DNA of 9,500 nt, taken from Deltaproteobacteria bacterium (GTDB lineage Bacteria; Bdellovibrionota; UBA1018; UBA923). Both the position numbers and the translations under genes were made by a program. The notes under the pieces were generated by a model that saw only the letters and a list, made by a program, of their open reading frames with translations, was not told where the DNA came from and did no database searches. The stretch is taken from NCBI GenBank assembly GCA_016194795.1, contig JACQAX010000224.1, forward strand, positions 1-9,500. Reading direction: 5' to 3'. The stretch's first letter is position 1; each line of letters begins with the position of its first letter. This document shows positions 1-5,452 of this stretch, one piece after another.

Positions 1-128
1 ACGGCGTCGAGATCTCGGCGATGGGACTGCACGAGCTGGGTTTGGGCGACCTGCGTGCTTCGGGCCAGATGGAGGCCTTGCGCGAGACGCTTCGCCACGT
101 CGTCAAGTTGAGCGCGAAGAAGAGCTGA
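1..128 (+). CDS. 3' end of an unidentified gene (partial)
   Basis: An open frame enters from the left edge (first full codon at base 3) and ends at a TGA at 126-128, giving the last 41 residues of a protein. The visible part is a charged, probably helical tail with leucine-rich spacing (LHELGLGDLRASG, then MEALRETLRHVVKL) and a basic end (SAKKS). Codons are GC-rich like the neighbouring genes, and the frame is undisturbed, so I take it as real. I do not recognise the family from so short a piece. Its stop lies inside the 3' end of the opposing GIY-YIG gene, a 26-base tail-to-tail overlap with no visible terminator. Confidence 0.55.
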   Translation, partial: GVEISAMGLHELGLGDLRASGQMEALRETLRHVVKLSAKKS

Positions 129-981
129 CCGGCGGCCGGGCCCGGCGTTCAGCCGGAGCGTGACGCGACTTGAGAAAGAGGCGATCGCGCTCGTCCTGGC
201 TAACGAGCTTTCCGGCGATCCCCAGCGAGGCCAGCGCCTTGCGCAGCGGTTTCGCCTCGAACTTGAAGAAGCGCGCGAGCGCGTCGATGTGCTCCTGGGT
301 TTCCTCGGCGTGCCTTCGGGCGTACGGCTTTTCGAGCAGCGCGAGCACGGCCTGCTCGAGAAACGCTTTCGAGTCGCCGCGCAGGAAGCCGTCTAGCGGC
401 GCGAGCCACTCGTCGCCGACCTGACGAAAGACCGCGACGACCGAAAAACGCACGCGTGGGTATATCGTGACCTTCTTCGAGGGCTCCCGGTGGCCGATGA
501 AACCCATGACCTCGAGCAGGGCGTCGAAGCCTTCCTTCGTGAGTTGGCGCGAGCGATAGGCGCCGTAGAAGTCGAACATCGGAAACTCGCCGGGAGTGGT
601 CGAGTAGCACAGGTGCAGCTCTCGGCCCGAGCGCACGACGCCGATACAGGGGTAGAGAAACGAAAAGGCGCCCGCGACGTTGAAACGGGGGCGCAGCTCC
701 TGGATGAGCTTGTTTTCGAGAAGAAGGGCGTCGAGATCCGTGGCGCAGGCGGTGGTGCGCAACGAGTGGGCGGCGTCGAGGATCGAGCGCATCTTGTGGT
801 GGCGCTTGCAGCGCCTGGCGTTGCGGTACTGCTGGAGGCGGCGCCGCAGGATCTTCGCCTTGCCGACGTAGAGCACCGTTCCCAGGGCGTCGAGCATCTC
901 GTAGACGCCCGGGGCGCGCGGAACGCCCTTGATGAAGTCTTCGCCGAATTTTCGGTCAAACAGGTTCTTGCGTCCGGCCAT
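103..981 (-). CDS. GIY-YIG nuclease, UvrC N-terminal-half / Cho-like
   Basis: The 292-residue product carries a UvrC-type GIY-YIG endonuclease domain near its N-terminus. With the start at 981 one sees PGVY (tyrosine about residue 27), LYVGKAK (tyrosine about 38), an arginine cluster LRRRL (about 46-48) and LLENKLIQELRPRFN, whose glutamate (about 89) is the metal-binding residue of the family. A following block, FYGAYRS, matches the second conserved block of UvrC. The C-terminal (HhH)2 and RNase H-like incision half of UvrC is absent. Length and architecture resemble E. coli Cho, which makes the 3' incision in nucleotide excision repair; a repair role here is inference. An in-frame ATG at 1008 would add nine residues, but 981 has AAGGCGG seven bases upstream, so I prefer it. 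The last 15-20 residues are Arg/Ser/Pro-rich and overlap the neighbour's end. Confidence 0.85.
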   Translation of the reverse strand: MAGRKNLFDRKFGEDFIKGVPRAPGVYEMLDALGTVLYVGKAKILRRRLQQYRNARRCKRHHKMRSILDAAHSLRTTACATDLDALLLENKLIQELRPRFNVAGAFSFLYPCIGVVRSGRELHLCYSTTPGEFPMFDFYGAYRSRQLTKEGFDALLEVMGFIGHREPSKKVTIYPRVRFSVVAVFRQVGDEWLAPLDGFLRGDSKAFLEQAVLALLEKPYARRHAEETQEHIDALARFFKFEAKPLRKALASLGIAGKLVSQDERDRLFLKSRHAPAERRARPPVSSSSRST

Positions 982-988
982 AAGAGTG

Positions 989-1002
989 CCGCCTTGATTA
1001 TG
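989..1002 (-). promoter_or_regulatory. Possible -10 and ribosome binding site of the GIY-YIG nuclease gene
   Basis: On the minus strand CATAAT (997-1002) resembles a sigma70 -10 box, with a weak TTCAAA 18 bases further upstream. AAGGCGG (989-995) lies seven bases before the ATG at 981. If this -10 is used, transcription would begin at about 990 and lose most of that ribosome binding site. The promoter and the Shine-Dalgarno reading therefore conflict, and one of them is probably wrong. Confidence 0.3.
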
Positions 1003-1022
1003 CCACATATCCGAAATAAGTT
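994..1022 (+). promoter_or_regulatory. Candidate leaderless promoter of the glycosyltransferase gene
   Basis: TTGATT (994-999), a 17-base spacer and TAAGTT (1017-1022) form a weak sigma70-like promoter. Standard -10 to +1 geometry puts the first transcribed base on the A of the ATG at 1029. No good Shine-Dalgarno sequence precedes that ATG, which fits a leaderless message. The -35 matches four of six and the -10 only three of six consensus bases, so this stays tentative. Confidence 0.3.
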
Positions 1023-1028
1023 TGAACC

Positions 1029-1865
1029 ATGAGCTCGACTCTATCGGTCGTCATCGCCGCCCGCAACTGCGCGGACCGCCTCGAGGCAACGGTCCATCCG
1101 TGGCGCCCCATTGCGGCCGAGATCATCGTTGCCGACCAGATGAGCGTCGACGCGACGCCCGAGATCGCGCAGAAGCTTGGTTGCCGGCTTTTTCGCAACG
1201 ACCCTCCCGGGGGGAACTTCGATCTCAATCGAAAGCTCGCGATGCAGCAGGCGACGTCCGACTGGGTCCTCTATATCGATACCGACGAGCGCCCGACGGC
1301 GGAGCTGCTCGCCGAGGTGCGCGCGTTTCTCGCGCTGCCCCAGGGACCCGACTCGCCGGACGGAGTCCGCATCCCGAACGTTTTTTATTTTCTCGGGAAA
1401 CCCCTTCGGCATGGCATCTACAACCCTCGTTCGGCCGAGATACGCATGGTGCGCAAGGGCGCGTGGGACTACCCGTGCGAGGCGGGCTTTCATCGCGGTC
1501 TCTCGGTGAAAGGACGGGTCATCCGCTTCAACAGCCCGTACAAGCACTTCAACGTGAACTCGCTCGGCGAGTGGTTCATCAAGACCAACCAGTACACCGA
1601 GCACGACGCCGACCGGAAGTACGCCGAGCTCGCGGGCCGGGAGACGGTCGCGACGTACGGGGCGTTCTGGCGCGCGTTCCGGTTCTTTCTGCGCCACTAC
1701 GTCTTCAAGCTCGGGTTTCTCGACGGGTTCCATGGCTTCGTGGCCGTCTACTACTTCATGCTCTACCACCTCACTCTCGACCTCAAGCTCTGGGAGCGGG
1801 TGAGCCAGCGAGGCCAGCGCGAGGAGCGCGACTTCCTCAAGCCGCTCGAGCTTCCGAAGCGCTGA
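1029..1865 (+). CDS. Glycosyltransferase family 2, WaaE/KdtX-like
   Basis: A 278-residue GT-A fold glycosyltransferase. The N-terminus reads LSVVIAARNCADRLEATV, followed by IIVADQMSVDAT, equivalent to the usual D-x-x-S-x-D-x-T nucleotide-sugar block. DTDE at 84-87 is the metal-binding DxD motif. The later blocks RMVRKGAW (139-146), the histidine in YKHFN (171-175) and the C-terminal LGFLDGFHGFVAVYY followed by LKLWE are typical of the WaaE-type subgroup, which adds a hexose to lipopolysaccharide inner core in enterobacteria. It probably works on the cytoplasmic face of the inner membrane on LPS or another cell-surface glycan; donor and acceptor cannot be read from sequence. It stands alone between minus-strand genes. 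Its TGA (1863-1865) directly abuts the opposing stop codon. Confidence 0.88.
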   Translation: MSSTLSVVIAARNCADRLEATVHPWRPIAAEIIVADQMSVDATPEIAQKLGCRLFRNDPPGGNFDLNRKLAMQQATSDWVLYIDTDERPTAELLAEVRAFLALPQGPDSPDGVRIPNVFYFLGKPLRHGIYNPRSAEIRMVRKGAWDYPCEAGFHRGLSVKGRVIRFNSPYKHFNVNSLGEWFIKTNQYTEHDADRKYAELAGRETVATYGAFWRAFRFFLRHYVFKLGFLDGFHGFVAVYYFMLYHLTLDLKLWERVSQRGQREERDFLKPLELPKR

Positions 1866-2385
1866 TCAGAAGACCGCGATCGAGTAGCCCGCGGCGGCGC
1901 CCGGCGACCAGAGCTGCGCGTTGATGAAACGGACGAGCTCCGCCCGGAGCAGCAGGCCGAAGTCGAAACGGTACTCGGCGCCGACGCCGACGATGAGCTG
2001 CGTTCCGCGAAACGTCGAGTTCAGCAGCGAGTTTGCGCTTTGGAACTTCACGGTCAGGAAGTCGAGACCCCCTTCGACGAAGGGGCTGAAGCTGCCGGTG
2101 AGGGGATAGACCGTCGCGAAGACCGGGATGAAGCTGCCACTGACCGTGTCGACCGAGAAGTAGCCGTAGCCGACGCCAAGCCCCACGTAGGGGATGAGAT
2201 TCATGTCGACCTGCGCGCCGACGAAAGGCGTTTTTCCGACGCCGCTGAGACTCAAAGAAAGCGGGCGACGCTCTCGGATCGAGGTCTCGCCCTCGTCGTC
2301 CCGGGCGGGAGACTTGGCGCGAGTCTCGCGCGCGCGAGGAGCGGGGGGTGGACACGAGCACGCAGAAGAGCAGCGTCGCGCGCAC
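1866..2385 (-). pseudogene. Small outer-membrane beta-barrel-like protein, frameshifted in a G6 run
   Basis: The intact part (1866-2255 in one frame) shows alternating hydrophobic/polar strands rich in Gly and Tyr (VGLGVGYGYFSV, FVEGGLDF, IVGVGAEYRF) and ends in phenylalanine, the usual C-terminal residue of outer-membrane barrels. No signal peptide lies in that frame. One exists in the frame beginning at the GTG at 2383-2385 (residues RATLLFCVLVSTP after the start), preceded by AAGGGA eight bases upstream. The two frames join if one C is removed from the C6 run (plus strand G6, 2343-2348), giving a protein of about 172 residues with a leader ending near PAPRA. The span is 520 bases, 3n+1, as one extra base predicts. 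The GTG shares a base with the TAG of the EamA gene, so translation is probably coupled. Function unknown; a structural or membrane-integrity role is a guess. Confidence 0.65.
2343..2348 (-). other. G6 homopolymer carrying a +1 frameshift
   Basis: Six consecutive G (C6 on the coding strand) sit just after the hydrophobic core of the signal peptide of the barrel-like protein. Reading five instead of six C joins signal peptide and barrel into one frame, without a stop, to the terminator at 1866. Confidence 0.6.
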
Positions 2386-3151
2386 TATCGCATTCCCTTG
2401 CCGATGAAAAACACCGAGAGCAGAAGCAGGCCCATCCCCACGAGCTGGGTCGCCGTGAGCGGCTGGCCCAGGACTCTCCAGTTGATGACGACCGCGGCGA
2501 CCGGAAAAAACAGCTCGGCGAGCGTCGCCGCGCTGGCCTTCGTGCGCTTGAGGCCCGCGTAATAGAGGTAAAGCGCGAGCACGCCGGGGACGAGCCCCAT
2601 GTAGAGCACCGCTTTGTACATCGGCGCGGTCATGTTCGCCGGCGCGCGCGCGCCGAGGAGGCTGAGCGCGACCAGGACGCTGATGCCCGCGAAGCCCCAG
2701 GCGAAGCGCAGGAACGCGGTCACCGGAAAAGAGAGCTTCGCCGTCACCCATTTGCCGAAGACCGTGCTCAGGCCCCAGCACGCCGCGGCCGCCACGGCGA
2801 GCGCCGCGCCCGCGAGCAGGTCGCGCAGCGCGCGGTCGGCCGGCACGTTGTTCTCCGGCAGCGAGACCATTCCCGCGCCGATGATCGCCACGAGAGCCCA
2901 CGGGTAGAAGCTGCTGCGGGGGCGCTCTCCCAGGATGTAGCGCGCGCCGAGAATCGCGACCAGCCGCGCGCGTCGAGCGAGCGAAGCTCACGGCGGCGCA
3001 GGAAAAAGAGCGGAAAGGTCGCGACGAGCCCCACGGCGTGCTCGAGAAAGACTACGGTGCCCGGGTCGACGGTGCGCGCCAGCGGCAACCGGAAGACGGC
3101 GTCGGTCGCCCACAGCGCCGCGCAGACGATGATGAGGAGGATTCCCGTCAT
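2385..3151 (-). pseudogene. EamA/DMT-family transporter, internally deleted and frameshifted
   Basis: The gene starts at ATG 3149-3151, overlapping the trmFO stop as ATGA. Its first 64 residues hold two membrane segments (ILLIIVCAALWATDAVF; VVFLEHAVGLVATFPLFFL) and a basic loop RRREL. The frame then becomes arginine-rich nonsense. A second frame takes over at about base 2965 with LVAILGARYILGERP, then FYPWALVAIIGAGMVSL, which is the end of a first EamA domain. A complete second EamA domain follows (about 140 residues, five membrane segments, including PVAAVVINWRVLGQPL). Intact family members have ten membrane helices and about 290 residues. Here helix 3 and most of helix 4 are missing (about 40 codons) and the frame changes. 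The domain-2 half could be translated alone from GTG 2889-2891. Substrate unknown. It sits between trmFO and the barrel gene in one operon. Confidence 0.75.
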
Positions 3152-4503
3152 TGCTTCGAGAGATTAGCCCAGCCCAGCTTGTCGCGCCACCCGCAAATGT
3201 TCGCGACGGCCTGCACGCCCATCAGCTCGCGCATCTCGCGCTTGCCCTTGCGGCCCTTGGGAAACGTGAAGAGCTGCTGGTCGAAGAGACCGAAGTGGAC
3301 GTTCACGGGCTGGAACTCGTCGGCCGGGCTGTTGAAAAGATAGTGGCACAGGCTTCCGAGCGCCGAGGCGCGCGGCGGCAGCTGCCAGGCGCGGCCGGTG
3401 AGCTCGCTCCAGAGCGACATCGCGAGCAGCAGCCCGATCGATGACGACTCGGTATAGCCTTCGACGCCGGTGATCTGGCCCGCGAGGCGGACGTTGCGGT
3501 CGGCTCTGAGCGCGAAGTTCTCGTCGAGCAGCAGCGGCGAGCACACGTACGTGTTCCGGTGCATCGAGCCCAGGCGCAGGAACTCGGCGTTTTCGAGGCC
3601 GGGAATCAGCTGGAAGACGCGCTTCTGCTCGCCGTATTTGAGCTTCGTCTGAAAGCCGACGAGATTGAAGGCGCTTCTCGAGATATTGTCGATGCGGAGC
3701 TGGACGACGGCGTAAGGCTGCCGGCCCGTGCGCGGGTCGACGAGGCCGACGGGTTTCATGGGGCCGAAGCGCGGCGAATCTTTTCCCGTCTCGGCGCTCG
3801 CTTCGATAGGCTGGCAGCCCTGAAAGTACTGCGCCTCCTCGAAGTCCTGGAAGTCCATCTTTTCGGCGCTCATCAGCGCGTCGTAAAAGCGCGTGTACTC
3901 CTCTTCGGTCATCGGGCAGTTGAGGTAGTCGTCGCCGCCCTTTCCGTAGCGCGAAGCCGCGAACGCGATCTCGCGGTCGACCGACGACGCGTCCACGACC
4001 GGCGCGATGGCGTCGTAAAAATAAAGCCCGAAGCCGCCCGAGAGCGACTTCACGAAATCGGTGAGCTTGCCTTGCGTGAGGGGCCCCGTGGCAAGCACGG
4101 TCGCGTGCGCCGGAGGCAGCGACGCGAGATCCTCGACGACCATCGAGATGCGCTCGACGTTTCCGGTCGCGAGCACGAGCTTCTCGATCTCGCGCGAGAA
4201 CACCTCGCGGTCGACGGCGAGCGCCTCGCCGGCGGGCACCTGCGCGAGCGGCGCGCACTGCATGAGCAGGCTTCCGAGCTCGGCGAGCTCGCGCTTCAGA
4301 ATGCCGGGAGCCGCGTGCGGGGCCGTCGATTTGAACGTGTTGCTGCAAACAAGCTCGGCCAGGCCGCCCGAACGGTGGGCCGGCGTGAGCTTCTGCGGGC
4401 GCATCTCGAAGAGCCGCACCTTGATGCCCCGCGAGCCAAGCTGGTAGCTCAGCTCGGAGCCCGCAAGGCCGCCGCCGATGACGTTCACGAAAGTTTCCGA
4501 CAT
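3148..4503 (-). CDS. trmFO: Folate/FAD-dependent tRNA (uracil-54-C5)-methyltransferase
   Basis: The 451-residue product methylates U54 in the T-loop of tRNA in the cytoplasm, using methylene-tetrahydrofolate as carbon donor and reduced FAD. Visible family marks are the Rossmann FAD site VIGGGLAGSEL (8-18), FEMRP (32-36), the LVCSNTFKS block with Cys53, SRYGKG followed by DDYLNCPM (185-198), YFQGCQPIE with Cys230, and GQITGVEGYTES (342-353). Cys53 and Cys230 correspond to the two functionally important cysteines (53 and 226) described for the Bacillus subtilis enzyme. Length is normal. An upstream in-frame start at 4539 would prepend residues that do not resemble the family and would run through the promoter, so I place the start at 4503. 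Its TGA overlaps the EamA ATG by four bases, making it first gene of a three-gene operon. Next-door xerC recalls the trmFO-xerC neighbourhood of Firmicutes, but here the two are divergent. Confidence 0.97.
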   Translation of the reverse strand: MSETFVNVIGGGLAGSELSYQLGSRGIKVRLFEMRPQKLTPAHRSGGLAELVCSNTFKSTAPHAAPGILKRELAELGSLLMQCAPLAQVPAGEALAVDREVFSREIEKLVLATGNVERISMVVEDLASLPPAHATVLATGPLTQGKLTDFVKSLSGGFGLYFYDAIAPVVDASSVDREIAFAASRYGKGGDDYLNCPMTEEEYTRFYDALMSAEKMDFQDFEEAQYFQGCQPIEASAETGKDSPRFGPMKPVGLVDPRTGRQPYAVVQLRIDNISRSAFNLVGFQTKLKYGEQKRVFQLIPGLENAEFLRLGSMHRNTYVCSPLLLDENFALRADRNVRLAGQITGVEGYTESSSIGLLLAMSLWSELTGRAWQLPPRASALGSLCHYLFNSPADEFQPVNVHFGLFDQQLFTFPKGRKGKREMRELMGVQAVANICGWRDKLGWANLSKQ

Positions 4504-4510
4504 GGTGCGT

Positions 4511-4539
4511 CTTATATCCCAAGGCCCGTTTGCGTACAA
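4511..4539 (-). promoter_or_regulatory. trmFO operon promoter, nearly leaderless
   Basis: Read on the minus strand: TTGTAC (4534-4539), a 17-base spacer, then TATAAG (4511-4516), with only seven bases to the trmFO ATG at 4503. Spacing is ideal and the -10 matches five of six consensus bases. Predicted transcription begins at about 4504, leaving a leader of zero or one base. No Shine-Dalgarno sequence is present at a useful distance. Confidence 0.5.
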
Positions 4540-4540
4540 T
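4512..4540 (+). promoter_or_regulatory. xerC promoter, predicted leaderless
   Basis: TACAAT (4535-4540) is a good -10 box lying exactly six bases before the xerC ATG at 4547, which would place +1 on the start codon's A. The -35 position (TTATAT, 4512-4517, 17-base spacer) is poor. The -10 shares five bases with the -35 of the divergent trmFO promoter, so the two promoters occupy the same DNA. Confidence 0.45.
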
Positions 4541-4546
4541 GCGCAT

Positions 4547-5437
4547 ATGGCTGACGTCGTTGCCGCGCACCTCGCGAAATTCGCGGATCATCTTCGGGTC
4601 GGAAAGGGCGCGTCCCCGCATACCGTGCGGAACTATCTTTCGGATCTGCGGCAATGGGCGGCTCATTTCAAGCAGCTCGGCGTCCCGTCGCTGAGCGCGC
4701 TGACGGCCGAGCACGTGCGCGCGTTTCTCGGCGCTCGAGACGACGCCGAGGCGACGACCTTGCAACGCAAGCTTGCGGCATTGCGCACGTTTCTCGAATT
4801 CGTGGCGCTCGAAGGGCTCGTCGACCGAGACGTCAGCAAGGCGATTCCCTCGCCGAAACGAAGGCGAAAGCTCCCGCGGGTGCTGACCGAGGAACAGGCG
4901 GCCGTGCTTACGGCGGAAGTCGTCGACGACGCGACCCCCGCGCGCGACCAGGCGCTTCTCGAGGTGCTGTACTGCTGCGGCTTGCGCGCCGCTGAAACCG
5001 CGGGCCTCGACTGGAGTGACGTCGACTGGGCACAGTCGCAGCTCAAGGTTCGGCAAGGCAAGGGTGGCAAGGACCGGATCGTTCCGTTGATCGCGAGCGT
5101 CGCCGAGGCGCTGAAAAAACTTCAGGCCGAGGGGGGTGGTGCCGCGGCCGGGCCGGTGTTCCGCAACTTTCGCGGCACGCGCCTGACCACGCGCTCGATC
5201 CAGAAGATCGTCGTGGCCCAAGCCAGCCTGCGCGGCTTGGAGGGGCAGGCGACGCCGCACACGCTTCGGCATTCGTTTGCCACGCACCTGCTCGGAAACG
5301 GCGCCAATCTTCGCGCGATTCAAGAGCTTCTCGGCCATTCGAGCCTCTCGACGACCCAACGTTACACGCACCTCGACCAGAAGGCTCTTTGCGACGAATA
5401 CGACCGCTCGCACCCATTGGCTAAGACGAAGAAGTAA
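4547..5437 (+). CDS. xerC: Tyrosine recombinase XerC
   Basis: The 296-residue tyrosine recombinase would act with a partner at dif to resolve chromosome dimers at division. It has an N-terminal SAM-like core-binding domain (about 1-100, including SPHTVRNYLSDLRQW) and the catalytic domain. Catalytic residues are visible: Arg147 in CGLRAAE, Lys172 in GKGGKDRIVP, His238 and Arg241 in TPHTLRHSFATHLL, His264 in LLGHSSLSTTQ and nucleophile Tyr273 in QRYTH. Length is that of chromosomal XerC/XerD, and no phage or integron genes adjoin it, so a housekeeping role is favoured. XerC rather than XerD is chosen from the next-door trmFO, an association known in Firmicutes, not from a diagnostic residue. 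Starting at 4547 gives the normal N-terminus; longer in-frame starts would overlap trmFO. No Shine-Dalgarno sequence precedes it. The M28 peptidase gene follows after 15 bases. Confidence 0.92.
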   Translation: MADVVAAHLAKFADHLRVGKGASPHTVRNYLSDLRQWAAHFKQLGVPSLSALTAEHVRAFLGARDDAEATTLQRKLAALRTFLEFVALEGLVDRDVSKAIPSPKRRRKLPRVLTEEQAAVLTAEVVDDATPARDQALLEVLYCCGLRAAETAGLDWSDVDWAQSQLKVRQGKGGKDRIVPLIASVAEALKKLQAEGGGAAAGPVFRNFRGTRLTTRSIQKIVVAQASLRGLEGQATPHTLRHSFATHLLGNGANLRAIQELLGHSSLSTTQRYTHLDQKALCDEYDRSHPLAKTKK

Positions 5438-5446
5438 GTTAAAGCC

Positions 5447-5452
5447 GGAGGT
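5447..5452 (+). promoter_or_regulatory. Ribosome binding site touching the start codon
   Basis: GGAGGT ends directly at the ATG of the M28 peptidase gene (5453). The usual gap is five to nine bases. No later start gives a signal peptide with a charged N-terminus, so the start is kept although the spacing is abnormal. Confidence 0.5.

Noticed and set aside
135..146. Perfect 12-base palindrome GCCGGGCCCGGC as a terminator for the first gene
   Set aside because: No T tract follows on either strand and it lies within the nuclease coding region; GC-rich palindromes of this size occur by chance here.
2040..3167. A 375-codon plus-strand open frame over the EamA and barrel genes
   Set aside because: Composition is almost entirely Arg/Ala/Glu/Asp with no family signal. 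It is the antisense of a frame with clear membrane segments.
3164..5413. A very long minus-strand open frame (749 codons) spanning xerC antisense and trmFO in another frame
   Set aside because: It is Arg/Ala-rich, has no recognisable motif, and overlaps two genes with complete catalytic residue sets. Long spurious frames are expected in GC-rich DNA.
4547..5437. The tyrosine recombinase as a phage or integron integrase marking an integrated element
   Set aside because: Size and catalytic spacing are those of chromosomal XerC/D, the neighbour is housekeeping trmFO, and no attachment repeats or phage genes are visible.
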